This document shows, one piece after another, positions 24,645-36,962 of a stretch of DNA of 64,000 nucleotides (position 1 is the stretch's first letter; each line of letters opens with the position of its first letter). The position numbers and the translations under genes are program-made. This stretch comes from Cerrena zonata (lineage: Eukaryota > Basidiomycota > Agaricomycetes > Polyporales > Cerrenaceae), in NCBI GenBank assembly GCA_038087015.1, contig JASBNA010000030.1:372001-436000 (forward strand). Reading direction: 5' to 3'. The notes beneath the pieces were generated by a model. The model made no database searches. It worked only from the letters and a program-made list of their open reading frames with translations, and was not told where the DNA came from.

Positions 24645-25764
24645 AGCGAGAGATTATTAGCTTGCGTGTACGACGTCCTGCGCGGATAAAAGTATGGTGA
24701 GGACCGGCCTGCAATAAGGCGTATTCTAACGAAAGGAGCGAGGTGAAAGCAAAGAAGAGAAAGGAAGGACAGCCAGAGACGTGAAGATGGGAGTTGGTAA
24801 GAGAAAGACTCTTTTGATTGTCCTGTCCGCCAACGGCACCACGGCGCATACCGTTGCTATGGCTCTACCACCCAGAGCCGCCTCGGCCTCCTCTCCTCCT
24901 ACCATCATCTACCCTTTCCGCAGCCACCCTCCCTTTCCCTTTCAGGTCGTCGTCCAGGCAATTGTCGAATTCTTTTCTTTCTTTTCCCTACAAGCAACTA
25001 TCGTGAACGGCTCCCGCTCACTAAACCTTCGCAGAGACATCTTTGATTCCATATCACAACCTCCCGTCTGCGACAGTTGCACACTCATATTGCTGTCCTC
25101 TGCCGCATCCGGCACCGTCTTATTTATGCCACAGACACTTCTAATTGCCATCACAATCATCTATCACTTGTCTGCACTTTTGCACATTCAGGCTGACCCC
25201 ATATAGCCGTATACAAGCCGTATATATACTCAAATAGCATACACACCAACCCTTCGAATCGAATTAGCCAGACAAATACCTTCTAATTGTCACCAACGTT
25301 ACTTTGCAAGGCAATCCGACGCATCGCACCTTCGTGCGGACCCAAACGCACATCACTATTGCTGCACAAGCGCATCAATCCTATGCTACGTAAGGTACCA
25401 GATCTCATAAAGCCAATCATGTTACAGTAAAGCACTACTTTATTGTGAGTTACCTTTGACTTGGACAAGTACCGATGTGCATCTCGCAACCCAAGCAAAG
25501 CCTTTGTCTAGTCTATATCGCTTTCGATACCTTAGGCCACGACTCGGTCTCCCTAGATTGCACCTTGTATTTCACAAATGATCGGGAGATCGTAGCGAAC
25601 CCAACCAATAATAACAACCACAATTTCCACGTTCACATAGGATAAGTATGATCAACTGGTATATTGCTAGAAACTAAGTAATCCTGCTGACTTCCTAGTT
25701 ATGCTTTCCCAGTGGCATTACATGGTGCTATTATTCAGCATCCGTGTTTAGCGTATTGCCAAGC
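24645..25764. other. Intergenic
   Basis: Upstream of noxB and downstream of the GH28 gene, both on the minus strand. The 141-aa plus-strand ORF (24781-25206) lies in the presumed noxB promoter/leader and looks fortuitous. Confidence 0.5.
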
Positions 25765-28018
25765 TTATTCTTCCAATTCCGAACTACACTCACCTGGTAG
25801 ACCACTCTCATCGACAACATTGATGCATACAAAGCTGAGTCCTTGACCGACAGGCGGAGAGACATCGATATCTTGGAATAACATATTGGGACACGGTACC
25901 GCCGGGCTGCATTCGAGATCAACAACTATAGAGGCGCGATTGAACGGTAATCAGCTCCATTTCCTGAATACCACTGACCCGGATGGAACTCACTTTTGTT
26001 GGAAAGCGATTGCCCAGTCCAATTGCTAAAGGTGAGATTACTGAATTGCAACTTGGAGGGTGCGTCATTGCTGTGTTACACGATGGGACCCGTCAGTTTG
26101 GTATCGCTGATGTGGGGCACTACACGCGATCATTAACATCGAGATTTGTTTTGGATACTTACGAATGTCCTCCATTGGTCTGATACAGATGAATAGGTCC
26201 ATCTACCGAGTCCAGCTGGAAGTTCTTCGATTTAACATTCGAAACAAAACCTGTGTGTCGAAGAATGCACTTTGTCAGACACCGGACACTGGATATCACG
26301 TCCGAAGGAGATACGATCTGTCATCTGTTCGCGCTAGAGATGACACTTGCCTCCACCTCCTCCTCCACCAGTAGGCGGGGCGCCGTTGACAGAGCCGGTC
26401 CACGTCTTGAAATACACCTGTCCGTCTGATGTCAGTGATCATTGACGTTTGGTGAGAACGACCTTGGTTCTATTGCCGCAAGTACTTACTCCGGATTTCA
26501 TATTAGGTTGTACTTGAGGATCGAGGCGGACCATCTATCCTTTCAGTGACGCGCCGTCCGTTTAGCTCGTTATCTTTATTGGCATACCTTGGCGTCCTCG
26601 AGTAGGACATGGTCTACGATATCTGGCTGTGTAGCAGAATTGAATGCACTATGTGTTAGCACTTTGGATTTCTCCATCCGAACTAATGCTCACCATTCCT
26701 GCATATTGCCCCAAGGAGCCTACCGCAATTCCGTTCCCACCTCGACAGGTGATGTTTCTAGCTACGATATTCGTTGAATTCTAGGAACCCACCAAGTCTC
26801 AGTCTCGAAGTCCCACACGGGTTCGGTGAAAGGTCAGCTAGCCTAGTACTACTTACTCCTTTAATCGCTAAACAGTCATCCCCGCAGGTGATCTACATTG
26901 TCAATTTAGCGTAGAGTTCGGTTTCATGTTCAATGATGACGCATTAGCGCAAAAAAAGAATTGGTAACTTATTTAAACTCACATCCCAATTTAGCAGCGA
27001 TACATTGTCCGAGCGATAGGTGTTGATGCCGTCGGTGTTGGGTACGATGCTATAAATGGTTCAATTTGTCAGTCCGGTGGTTACTTCTACGGACAAATAT
27101 GAATATGAAAAACCACATAGCACCACTCTTTTCCGAAAATAACCTCACCCTCATTATTGCTTGTAGCCGAAACAGGGAACCGGAAGAAGAACTGAAACAA
27201 AGAAAAGAAAATTCAACAATCTGACTACTCACTTTTGCCCAGCATACAACGGATCGGTATTGGTCGCATTGCACATCATCCCATCATACACCACACCCTG
27301 ACTCTGCGCCACCGTATTGCACCAAAACGGCTGACTCTCGATCCTGAAATCCCGCACCGTCCCACGCGTGACATTCGACAGAGTGAACGCGATAGGCCGT
27401 CCATCTCCGTCTGAACGTGAGCGATTGCCGTAGAAGGACCACCAGGTCTGACCGTTCCCGTTGATACCCCCAGTGTTATGGGCGTCGATGGTAAAGTCAT
27501 GTCCGGTGATGACAAACCAGGATGCTTGGCTTTGGATGAAGACGACTCGGTAGGTGTTGTTGCTGTTGAGCCAGTATTCGACGTCGGGTTTGAACTGGGT
27601 TGTATTTTGGTGGGTGGGTTAGTCTTTCTGTGCGTTGGGTGGGACTTACGTTTAGGTATCCATGGAGATCGACTTTTGAATTTTCTAGGTTCCATGTCAT
27701 TTTGCTGTTGGAGGGGTTCGATGTCAGGGATATGCACTGATGTATGATTGGCCTGGGGTGGATACTTACCGTGTTATGTTGTACTGTCCAGACTCGAAGA
27801 CCGTGTTGCCTCCTCGTCCACACCGGGTTATAGCAGCTTCGACCTACTCAAGCAATGAATACACCCTTCCTTAAACCCCATATACCCGTTTATACCTGGT
27901 CAGTATCATCTCGACCATGGCCCAAAGGTCGGAGATGACAAGCCTCCCCGTGTTTATCTGCCGCCGAACGCACCAAGCAAGTCGCCAACGCAAAAAATAA
28001 CGCAGTCAGTACACGCAT
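25765..28018 (-). CDS. Secreted glycoside hydrolase family 28 (polygalacturonase-like)
   Basis: Thirteen exons: 28018-27896, 27843-27770, 27704-27650, 27594-27233, 27049-26983, 26892-26857, 26780-26694, 26626-26588, 26534-26490, 26417-26357, 26250-26163, 26070-25994 and 25925-25765; 424 aa, all in phase. A signal peptide (MRVLTALFFALATCLVRS) precedes a right-handed beta-helix. The GH28 motifs are VPNTDGINTYRSDNV (NTD), ITCGDDCLAIKG (paired Asp) and RGGNGIAVGSLGQYAG, then GVYFKTW. GH28 enzymes hydrolyse pectin backbones outside the cell. Where classical polygalacturonases have G-H-G, this protein has G-N-G, so it may belong to an exo-acting or rhamnogalacturonan-active clade. The intron at 27050-27232 is unusually long and contains a second possible acceptor. 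Confidence 0.9.
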
Positions 28019-28984
28019 CCCCGAGATTCGAAGCAACTCATTCCCCACAACATCCATCCATGCAGTCTCTTATACTACAAGACAACTGCGGTGTACAACT
28101 AAAATAACTGTCATAAGGGCACCATCACATGCCTGGCGGGCCGTGTCGAAGTCGGTCAGATCGTCAACAAATGACCAGTGTATACGGTCAACGAGCACTC
28201 TGGCGGGCCGCCAAGACTTCTATCGGAGGTGAATATTCGAAATACACCAATGTACGTTTGTCCATGTTCCGAAGTACGTCCTCCTCGAGTAGTATACTGT
28301 ATATGTCGAGAACCTTCTATCTATTAGCTGTGTTATCGATCGATCGTCACGGTATCCCTGCTGCTGCCACCACGAATATTGTTCTTCTAGTACTGCATGA
28401 GTACTTCGTAGTTTTCGAAGCTCCTTCGATGTAGAGATATGCAATTTCAGCAGCCTAGCAGAGTTCGAATGGCGAGAGCTCCCTCGATCTATATATTTCA
28501 TGGCAATTTAATACGTACGCGGATGACACCAACAGTCTCAAGGTGTAGTCAAAAATGCCAAGGATGCCCAACTTTGACCTCAGCTGTGAGTCATTGAATG
28601 ACATACGATAACCACCACTTGCCTTCCTCGCCATCTCAAGTCGGACATTCATCTAAACTAAAACTTGAATGTGAAAGGTCTTTCTGGACCTTGTCCTACT
28701 GTATTACTTGGTTTTATAAGATTGGAAGATAAAAATGCGACATACTTAATCTTCGGATGGCTGTGCTTATTCGGTTTGACCGAATTTGGCAAGTTTAGTG
28801 GCAGCCTCCAACTGAATTCATGTGGAGTAAGTGTGACCAGCCACAGTCAGCCACAGCCGGGGCTGTCCAGGGTGGTTCGTCAACTCGATCGGCACTGGCG
28901 CGTTGACTCTGTTCATTATACCACCACTTCAACACCAAACATTACTAAGATAGGACTCACTGCTCCGTTAAATAAGCACACATC
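28019..28984. other. Intergenic, divergent promoters
   Basis: Shared upstream interval of the GH28 gene (-) and the Cys-rich gene (+). No exon with support was found. Confidence 0.5.
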
Positions 28985-29442
28985 ATGGGTGACTCTGGTG
29001 GTGCTGGCGCAGATTGTCTTGCCTCATGTTTCGGGCTATGCTGTGAGTACTCTTCGTCTATAATGTGTTGTAGATTTACCGACTAACACAATGACATCAA
29101 ATAGGCATCTGCTGTACGGAAGGCTTCGAGAATTGGTGCCTGTTCCGTAAGTCCTCGATCGGAACCGTAATAACGTCCACTGCCCTGATGTGACTTTCAG
29201 AGAGATTTGGCGGGCGTGGAGATTCCACCAGTACTGCCGGATGCTGCGGTAAATGCTGCAAGGGCTCGTTCGACAATGATGATCTTGCAGACGAGATAGA
29301 AGCAAGAAAGCAGGCGCAAGCTGCCGAGCAGTCTCAGCCAACGCCAAAGACCAACATGCAAGTTCCATCATCAGATCTAGAGCAGCCAGCAGACAAACCA
29401 GCCCCTATAAGAGTTGACTCGGAAGGCGATTCACGCTTATAA
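28985..29442 (+). CDS. Small cysteine-rich protein
   Basis: Three exons (28985-29042, 29105-29146, 29201-29442) give 113 aa in phase. The N-terminal half is dense in cysteine (GADCLASCFGLCCICC, then GCCGKCC), and the C-terminal half is charged and low in Cys (DDLADEIEARKQAQAAEQ). It starts MGDSGGAGADC with no signal peptide; the Cys clusters directly after an N-terminal Gly invite lipid modification or metal binding, but that is inference. Small proteins of this layout occur in other mushrooms as far as I recall, without known function. It converges on the downstream F-box gene. Confidence 0.72.
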
Positions 29443-29887
29443 CGTTGAACGCTTAGGATTCGTGGATATGTGAGTCCTTTTTTTTAGCCACCAGACTTGG
29501 GGCTCGTAGAATATTTAATTAACGTTGAAATCTCTTCCAGCGATAATCTCCCTCATAATGAACATTTTTATACCTCATAGTAGTCCGAGTCACGTTTGGC
29601 GTTCTTTCTGTATCCCCTCAATCTAAATATCCGTATGGACAGTATGATGAACTCCCGCTTCGTACCAAAGGACATTATCAGAATCATCTTCTACGAATAT
29701 GAATATGAATATTTTGAATATTAACATCGTTAAGAACGCTACCGTCTTGGTCGGGAACCACGGTAATAAGTAAGAGATGAACATGACATGTACACAGCGA
29801 ACATTGAATACTGAACATTCGACTACTACATACTTATGACTTTGAGCCAATCGGTGGAGCCCCACTGTGACGTTATATCGGCGAGAA
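29443..29887. other. Intergenic, convergent 3' ends
   Basis: 3' flanks of the Cys-rich gene (+) and the F-box gene (-). AT-rich; nothing else recognised. Confidence 0.6.
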
Positions 29888-32383
29888 TCACAGATCGCCT
29901 TCGTAGGTAGCTTGTCCACTCTCGAATAACTTTTGAATAGTCACAGGAAGTGTTGTTGGATCTGCCTTGTAGGTATCCGAGACTATAACCACGGTACGTA
30001 CAGTCTTTATCGGTTGATCAGGATCTGGGAAGTAGTCGTTATCGCCAGGGTTTTCTATGGCGTGTCTAAAGGAGGGGAGGAATGTTATAAATATACAACT
30101 GGAGAACAATAGAATCACTAACTCATCCTTCACGTGTGAAATAATGTCGTCTCGAGGAAGACTATGTTTCTCACAGTGGCGACACCACCAAGTCGGTTGA
30201 TTGTTCTCTTGGGAAATTGCATATTCGCTGGCTGCTCGATCGAGAGGGGCGAGCTTTTGGACTTCTTGATTCGAAAGCACTTCCCATACGACAGGGAGTA
30301 CATGACGACCCCAAAAACCTTTATGGCCACCATGCGACCTTTTCGCATGAATGATCTGGAAAGCAAGGACAGGAAAGGGTGAGTAGATAGAAACGCAAGT
30401 GGACGCAGTGGGTTAACTTACAGCCTCTCTCCAATGAAAAATCTTTCGTAGACCTGAGCTATCACAGCAGATTTTGCAACTAAGCCTAGGATCAAGCTCG
30501 TCGAGTTCCTGCACGGTCGCCAAATCACCCTTGTTACACCCCACTAGAACCGACTGAGCATATCCTATCAGGTCAGAGTAGCTTTCAGGATGCCACGATT
30601 GGGCACCCAACCGACTGAGCACCTTCACGTAGATATCTTCGCATTCTGAGAGCTTCCGCTGATGCTGCTTGCGGCCAGGAGCACAGTCGTGAATGGCAGG
30701 TCTTACACCAGTGCTCGGAATGAATTGTCTGCAACTGTCACAGCGCAGAGTATAGGTTATGACCAGGTCCCCAGGATGAACATTGGCGGGAATGTCAATG
30801 AACCAAGAACGATCTCTCACATACTTACCGAGCCTTTTTGCGACATTCCTCTTCCAACAAGCAAGCAGCTTGGGTAGTAGAGGTTTAAACGAGCCGAACT
30901 TAAGGTCGATATCGTCTTTGCTCGTAGGATCTAGGCGTTTTCTGATTTCGCCTAAGTTAGCAAAGCTTGCAAGCAGTGGGAAAACATTGCCGTAGGGTCG
31001 TGCAAATGCAGCCACCGCTGTACGAAGAGAGGGGAGACAATAATGGAGGAATGTGCGATACTCCACTGTTAGCCGTATGGGACGTATCGTTTCTTTGAGA
31101 TATCGAGTGACTTGAGGACACATTTTGGCCCATCCTTTGAGGATGTATATGTGAACAAGGGTCGAAATGACATGTAAAGTAATGATGACCTACCTCGTCC
31201 GGTGAGAGGCTCTGGCTCTCTAACAATTTCGATGTCATACAGTTCCTCGTTGTCTACTGCCCACATGAAATCATCTCCGTAGCCCAGTAGTTCTAGCCTT
31301 TCATAAATGCTAAAACCACAAATTAAGTCACAGCGAGAGAGATATCACGATGTCACAAAAAAACTTACTCCCATAGTCGTTGCTTGCTAATAGCTTTTAA
31401 TTGTTGACTGTGTTCATCCTCAAAGGTACAGAACCATTTCCGACATTTGTCAATATGTTCTCTCTAAGAAATCAGCATTTTGCGAGTACGCGACGAAGAT
31501 GCATAACCTACATTCTTGAGTTTTGCGGCCCTGGCTCTATCCTCTGCATCTGATATGAACCTTTCCTTCTCCTTCTCATCTTTTAGCGTACTCCATGCGT
31601 CCAGGATATCATTTGCTTCAGTCGTGAAGACCCCTAGTATAAATTCGTGAGTACTGAAGACAACAGAAGGAGAACTACCCATACGTTCAGACCCATTTAT
31701 GTCGGCAGACGTGTGGGGGATAAGTTCCCAAGGTTTTTCAGGGATATTCTGAGACAATACGTCATCCGATCGTGACGTCCTAAGGGTGCGTAGGTTGATG
31801 TTTTGGGTTGATATCGATGAAGCGATACAACTTACTTGGTTTGTACACATTCATCACAAAGCCGCATGCGAAATTCCCAAACAACCCCCCGTACCGGTGA
31901 CGTTGAGCACATCTTGATGAAGCGAAATAAGATTACCAGTGAGAATGTAGTTTGTAGTCGCTTACGTGGCATTGAGTGTCGAAACATAAATTCGCGAATG
32001 CAGGTTCGCTCATACCAGGGAGGGGTTCTGGGAGACCTGGTACGTTCATCCTAGCTGCCTTCCATATATGTGCTGAGCGGCGATGCATCAGTAGCATTCG
32101 CCACGCCTTGTTGACACGTCCCAAACGCAGGAGATCTAACGGACGTAACCAATAGAGTACCTGGAACATGATACCTCAGTACGAAGGAGTAGCAGTCGAG
32201 CAGTCCCGAACATACCTCACAAATAATGTCGATCGGCATTTCTAAAAGATGTCGAAGCCATCCCGTATCATATTGGACTATGACGGGTTTCTGCAGAGTA
32301 TAGGGTTTATTAGCCAGTTTGATACGTTTTTCACGGCGTATCATAATTAAGTAGATCCAGATATATATAGCTGATAGACTCAA
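29888..32383 (-). CDS. F-box protein, agaricomycete expanded family
   Basis: Nine exons: 32383-32216, 32160-31966, 31912-31836, 31779-31512, 31463-31369, 31309-31194, 31134-30422, 30355-30123 and 30065-29888; 680 aa, all phases consistent. Residues about 47-90 form an F-box, LLEMPIDIICEVLYWLRPLD followed by LLRLGRVNKAWRMLL. Then comes a block typical of this mushroom family: ARMNVPGLPEPLPGMSEPAF, ANLCFDTQCHMC. A Cys/His-containing C-terminal part has CDSCRQF, CKICCD and WWCRHCEKHSL. The expected role is substrate adaptor of an SCF ubiquitin ligase; substrates are unknown and such genes are highly multiplied in mushrooms. The start could also be the internal Met at MIRREKRIKLANKP. Confidence 0.85.
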
Positions 32384-33989
32384 GATTTAGTTTGCTTTTC
32401 ATAAGCTGACGGTGATTCTGAAGTAGTACTGTCTGTTGGCGGACGCGGTAAGCTCTAGCGCTTGATCTTCAACACGTGCTGGGAACGTTCTACGGCATTT
32501 AGCGAAATTGTATTTGTATCACTCAGACTGATTTTCATTTTTTCTTCATGACTTCACAAGTGCAGCAGTCCCGAAGCCGCGATACTCGTCCCCCACAGGA
32601 TCGTCACCTATCCTTTCTTGCGAGTGGGCTAAGGTCTGAGTTTTCTATTCCCTCGATCGACTCTAGCAGGGTCCGGCCTTAACAGGCTGAGCAGCGTACC
32701 AGACAAGCGCGAGTTTCCCATCATGCCTGAAGATCCTTCATAGGGGAGGGCTTGGGTTGTGAGCTTGGAAATCGTTGTGGGAATCGGGTGCGTTTTTATC
32801 GTTGCAATTTTCATCGCTTGTCTTCTCTCTATCGGCGCCATTCGCATTTGCTTGCGGCTGCTAGTTTGGTCTCTAGCAGTTTTTTTCATGTGGATCTCGG
32901 ACTCTGTGCTTCCCCTAAAATACAGGGCATGGTGGTTGATGTTTGACTTGGGATGCTTAGGCTCCTGAATTTTTACGGATGTATGGCCATTGGCCAGGCT
33001 CAGTACATTCATCAATTGGCCGCCATGTTTACCTACCAGGGCGCTCCATGTACTCGTACATGCGTATACGTTCGCGATGTTGAACATCAAATCTGTCTGT
33101 CTGTCAAATTCACACAACAGCAGCCCACTGTTCTTTCGAATGGTGCGATGTACCATGACTAAAACTCGTCGTGCGTAGTATTTCAAACCACCTAACACAT
33201 TCACATTGTGTTGTGGTTGTCTGTCCTTGTCGCACAGTAAACGTGACTAAAACCTACTTCCTGATTTCCGGAGTCCGCTTCCGTTTCGTGGTCACATTCG
33301 ACACGAATAAATACACCTCGTGTATGTGCCGCCTCGAAGGCGAAGAAATGTCACTTGGGCTCGGCCAGAGCTGACCCATGGTTCTGAGACCGTCGAGTTC
33401 CTGTGATTGTTTTCCGGAGTTTCTGAGATCCACATGGCGTACGAGGAGAGTTGTCTATGGCGAAGAATTTTTGTAGCTTTATTTTCGCATCCTTCAGTGC
33501 ACTTCGCGGCGCGCTCATTCGTGACACATTGCTGGCTTTCGTGGTCGGGCATTGTGTACGGTGCGTAACTCGATTCAGACTACTCCAGGTCTGCTGCATC
33601 ACATAATTTTTGGAACTCTTCGCATCTCTTTGTGAGATTGCACTCTCTTATTGTATATGCCCTGTTCTTTATACACAGGTATGTATACCAATCTCTGTCT
33701 AAATATTTCAGGGATACTCATAGTCCTCTATTCATCTAGATCATACTATCAAATTTCTCTATGTAGGTCCAAAATGCATTGCTCCGTATACCAGACCTCC
33801 TTATTGTCATGTATTTTGACCATTCTCTGTCACGGAATATCACATATCCTCTTCAAAGAGCCTCTGTACTATGAGCAACATGATTATGAACCATGAAATA
33901 CCGTTAGTTGTGGATGGCATCATAAAATTGTTATTTTCACTTTTGCTCTTTTGCATCACGACTACCATAGGATCTACGCCAAGAACCTT
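32384..33989. other. Intergenic, no supported gene
   Basis: Upstream of the F-box gene and downstream of the Crinkler-like gene. It holds a 191-aa minus ORF (32629-33204) overlapped by several antisense ORFs, none with recognisable content. 33.6-33.98 kb is AT-rich. Confidence 0.45.
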
Positions 33990-36553
33990 TTATCGGCGGT
34001 CAATAGGCTGAGATAAACAATACATCTTCCCATTGACCGTCTCCAATAGGCCTTTGAGACCTTCCCAGGCTTGCTGTGCCCGAGAGAAGGGATGGAAGAT
34101 AACATACTTGAGACATACTAGGTCCGACGGGAAATCGTCTTCGCCGTCAGGTTCATCATCAACCTCTTCGCCATGACGTGGACGGACAGCATACTGAGTC
34201 CTAAGTCGGGATACCTCTGCTTTGATAGACCGAAGCTGAGCATGATCGTCCTTAGTGCCCAATTGAGATAAACTCGTAGTCATGTTGAGGATCCAGACGG
34301 TAGCTTTTAGGATTTGCCCTGGACGTGTGCCCGTAAAGTGAACAAAGAACGCGTCAAGAAGGGGTGAGTCTATGGTTCGGGGGACGAATAAGTGGTTTTC
34401 AAGTTGGTTTTCGACTGCTACGATCGGCAATACGAGCTTGTTATTGACAAAATCAACGAGAGTGACTTTTCGCTTATCGAGTCTCCAATCAAAAGATGCC
34501 GATCTGAGTAGAGATGCTTGTGGGATTGGAGATCCCTTCATTTCGAGGAGGGTGGGAGTAACTCCATGGAGTACCCTGTATGCATGTATTTGTAGGATAC
34601 CATTCAGCGATAGGGGATGAGAGTGGGAGTTTGGGTGTAGTACTTGAGAGACACTCAACATTTCAAGTTGTTCGAGTAGGGCGTCATCATTGGACAGGTG
34701 TCCCAAATGTCCCAGGACCCTCAAAGCCGTTGGGAGCGACTTGAATATCGGCACGAATGTGTCATTCTGAAGAGGTAATTCTGAGCCCAAGGCGATGGGC
34801 GTGATGGCTATGAGAGTATCGTCATATATCGGCTTATTGAATGCAATAATGCTGCCCAATGACTTGACGAAATCACCCGGCTTTACATCATCCAATGCGC
34901 TTTGAAAATTTCCGTCCTGGAGTTGACGATAAAAGATCACTCTATAAATGTCACGAGGAACGTTTCCATAGTGCACGACGACATGATGGAGTAGTTCTCG
35001 GACCAACGAACGAATTTCGCGGGAGGTCCTAAAATTCAACTCGAGGTCGGTGCTTGGCTGAGTGACTTTTGAATTTAGGGCCCAATTGGAGACCGTACTA
35101 GAGATGACATCGTCGTCACGACCTCGGGGTAAGCCCCCCAGCCAGTATAGAAGTGGGGTGTATAATTTTTGCAGTCTGAACCTTTATTTCGGTTTTTGTT
35201 GTTAAACTTTTGTATTATTGCAGAGCAGACAGAGGATACATACCCTGCCATCAATTCTTCTTCTGTCCAGAGGGGCATACCCAAGACGATCCCTCCACGT
35301 CTATCGATCCATTCTTTGTATCGTCGATAGTCCGGTGGAGATGCTTGAATTGGGAAGATTTTTGATACACCTTGGCTTACGAGATGAGCGGGAGGAGGTA
35401 TGATCTGCAAGTCGGACCCTATCAGACACCATATAGTGTCTTGACTGGATTCAACAAAGTCAGACAATGTACCTCCCAAGTTGGGTAAAGCTCTATAGAC
35501 GTGACCATGGCGGAAGAGATACATCGTCCCGTCAAGGTAGAAAGCGACTACTTTCCCTTCCGCTATGAAACAAATGAGCATGAACCACAACCAGGTTGTC
35601 TTTCCTATAGGTGAGAGATAACATGAATGACAAGTGAGAAATGATGAGGTCTAGGAGCAACGGACCTATTCCAGGCTGCCCGGTGATAACTACACCTCCT
35701 GTAGGCATCGCCCGCTGCAAACGCACGACACGATGATAGAGGGTCCTGTATGATTTCAACACTATGAAACAGTGACTGGTATCTGACATATAGTCTAAAC
35801 GGAATGAGGGATCTCCGAATCGGTCACCCTCTACTCCAAATGCGAGCGGGATCATTTCACGATTGAAAGTTTGACGGAAGGACAACGTCCGCCAATAACT
35901 GTAGAACTGGTGCCAGTGGGAACGGTCTTCCAACAAATCCCAACCTGGAACAAATAGCGGGGGTTGAATATCTTCCGAGCAACCTGGATGTTCAGAGAGA
36001 ATTAGGCGTTTGGCATAGACGTCATGATGTATAAATAATGTAGTACCTGCATCTGATTCGTATGAACAAGTTGTTTCTTCCTCACCCCATACCTCGGACC
36101 CAAAGTGCGTTTCGGGTGTCTCTGGAACACTCAAATCATCATCTTCTATCTCTGGCGGTACTAGCACGAAATCGACGACATTCGTGGCCAACTGGTCCGA
36201 ACCAAAAACATCTGCAATCGTCTTCCACAATTCAATAGGTTCACGACCAGAGATGCTTTCGGCGAGATCTCCATCTTGTCCTACTCCCAATGTCATGGGC
36301 TTGTTTGTTGAGCAGAGTTAGTAGAATATCACAGCCAACCAAAAGTACTTACCACATAAATACGGCTATTCGAGCCGTCTCTGATACCTCTGCTTTGCAG
36401 AAATACTTTGTGAGCTGTGAGGATGATGTTGATTGCAACACCGATACTTTCGCTTGGGTGGATACTTAGGCAGAAAGTCTGATAAGGAGAGATGTTCCAA
36501 TGGTGGATCTTGTATACTAGTTGGATATTTTTGTGCAGGTCTGGCTTAGACAT
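33990..36553 (-). CDS. Crinkler-like P-loop NTPase family protein
   Basis: Four exons (36553-36353, 36299-35666, 35604-35244, 35181-33990) give 795 aa in phase. The N-terminal about 120 residues resemble the ubiquitin-like Crinkler head (VGVAINIILTAHK-type core, then PIELWKTIADVFG and FVLVPPEI at its end). A P-loop follows, MPTGGVVITGQPGIGKTTWL (Walker A), then VVAFYLDGTMYLFRHG and MPLWTEEELMAG. The C-terminal about 400 residues are a helical family-specific domain. Such proteins are multi-copy in agaricomycetes and often annotated as Crinkler or RHS-like NTPases; proposed roles in conflict or symbiosis are not shown here. No signal peptide is visible. Walker B is not obvious. Confidence 0.75.
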
Positions 36554-36962
36554 GGTTAGTAGTTAAAGTGCAGGAGAGTATGTACACGTCTGTGTGCGTC
36601 TGCAGGTCGATTCTAGGCTTTCAACACCTGGCTATCCACGTGTGAATCCCTGGTGGGAAGAGGCAATTCGTCACTAGAAAGGGAAGAGAAACACTAGCTG
36701 GCAGCGAAGAGTATGTTAGGGATCGTAGTAATTCCCACGATATCCAATAAAACACAACTGTTGGTATTCTCTGAGAAATTAGTGAGTATAACAATTCCCA
36801 AAGACAAAGGCTGAGACAAAAACGACTTGGCAAGAGTCACCAAAATTTATAATCACCACGATGCGCAATAACCAATGAGCGATGGACCAGTCAAGCAATG
36901 GGCACAGAGCTAGCGAACATAGCCGACACACATTTATCCTGAAGATGAAACACAAATGTCAA
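36554..36962. other. Intergenic
   Basis: Promoter of the Crinkler-like gene plus 3' flank of RRP9, both minus strand. Nothing else seen. Confidence 0.6.

Noticed and set aside
24781..25206. 141-aa plus-strand ORF with hydrophobic segments
   Set aside because: Lies in the presumed noxB promoter/leader, with no recognisable family and mixed low-complexity content.
27149..27191. Possible cassette exon inside the long GH28 intron (acceptor TTTGTTTCAG)
   Set aside because: Skipping it gives AGQNIVPNTDGIN, the expected family sequence; inclusion adds an unconserved Ser-rich insert.
32629..33204. 191-aa minus-strand ORF
   Set aside because: Overlapped by several antisense ORFs in an intergenic stretch; no recognisable motif.
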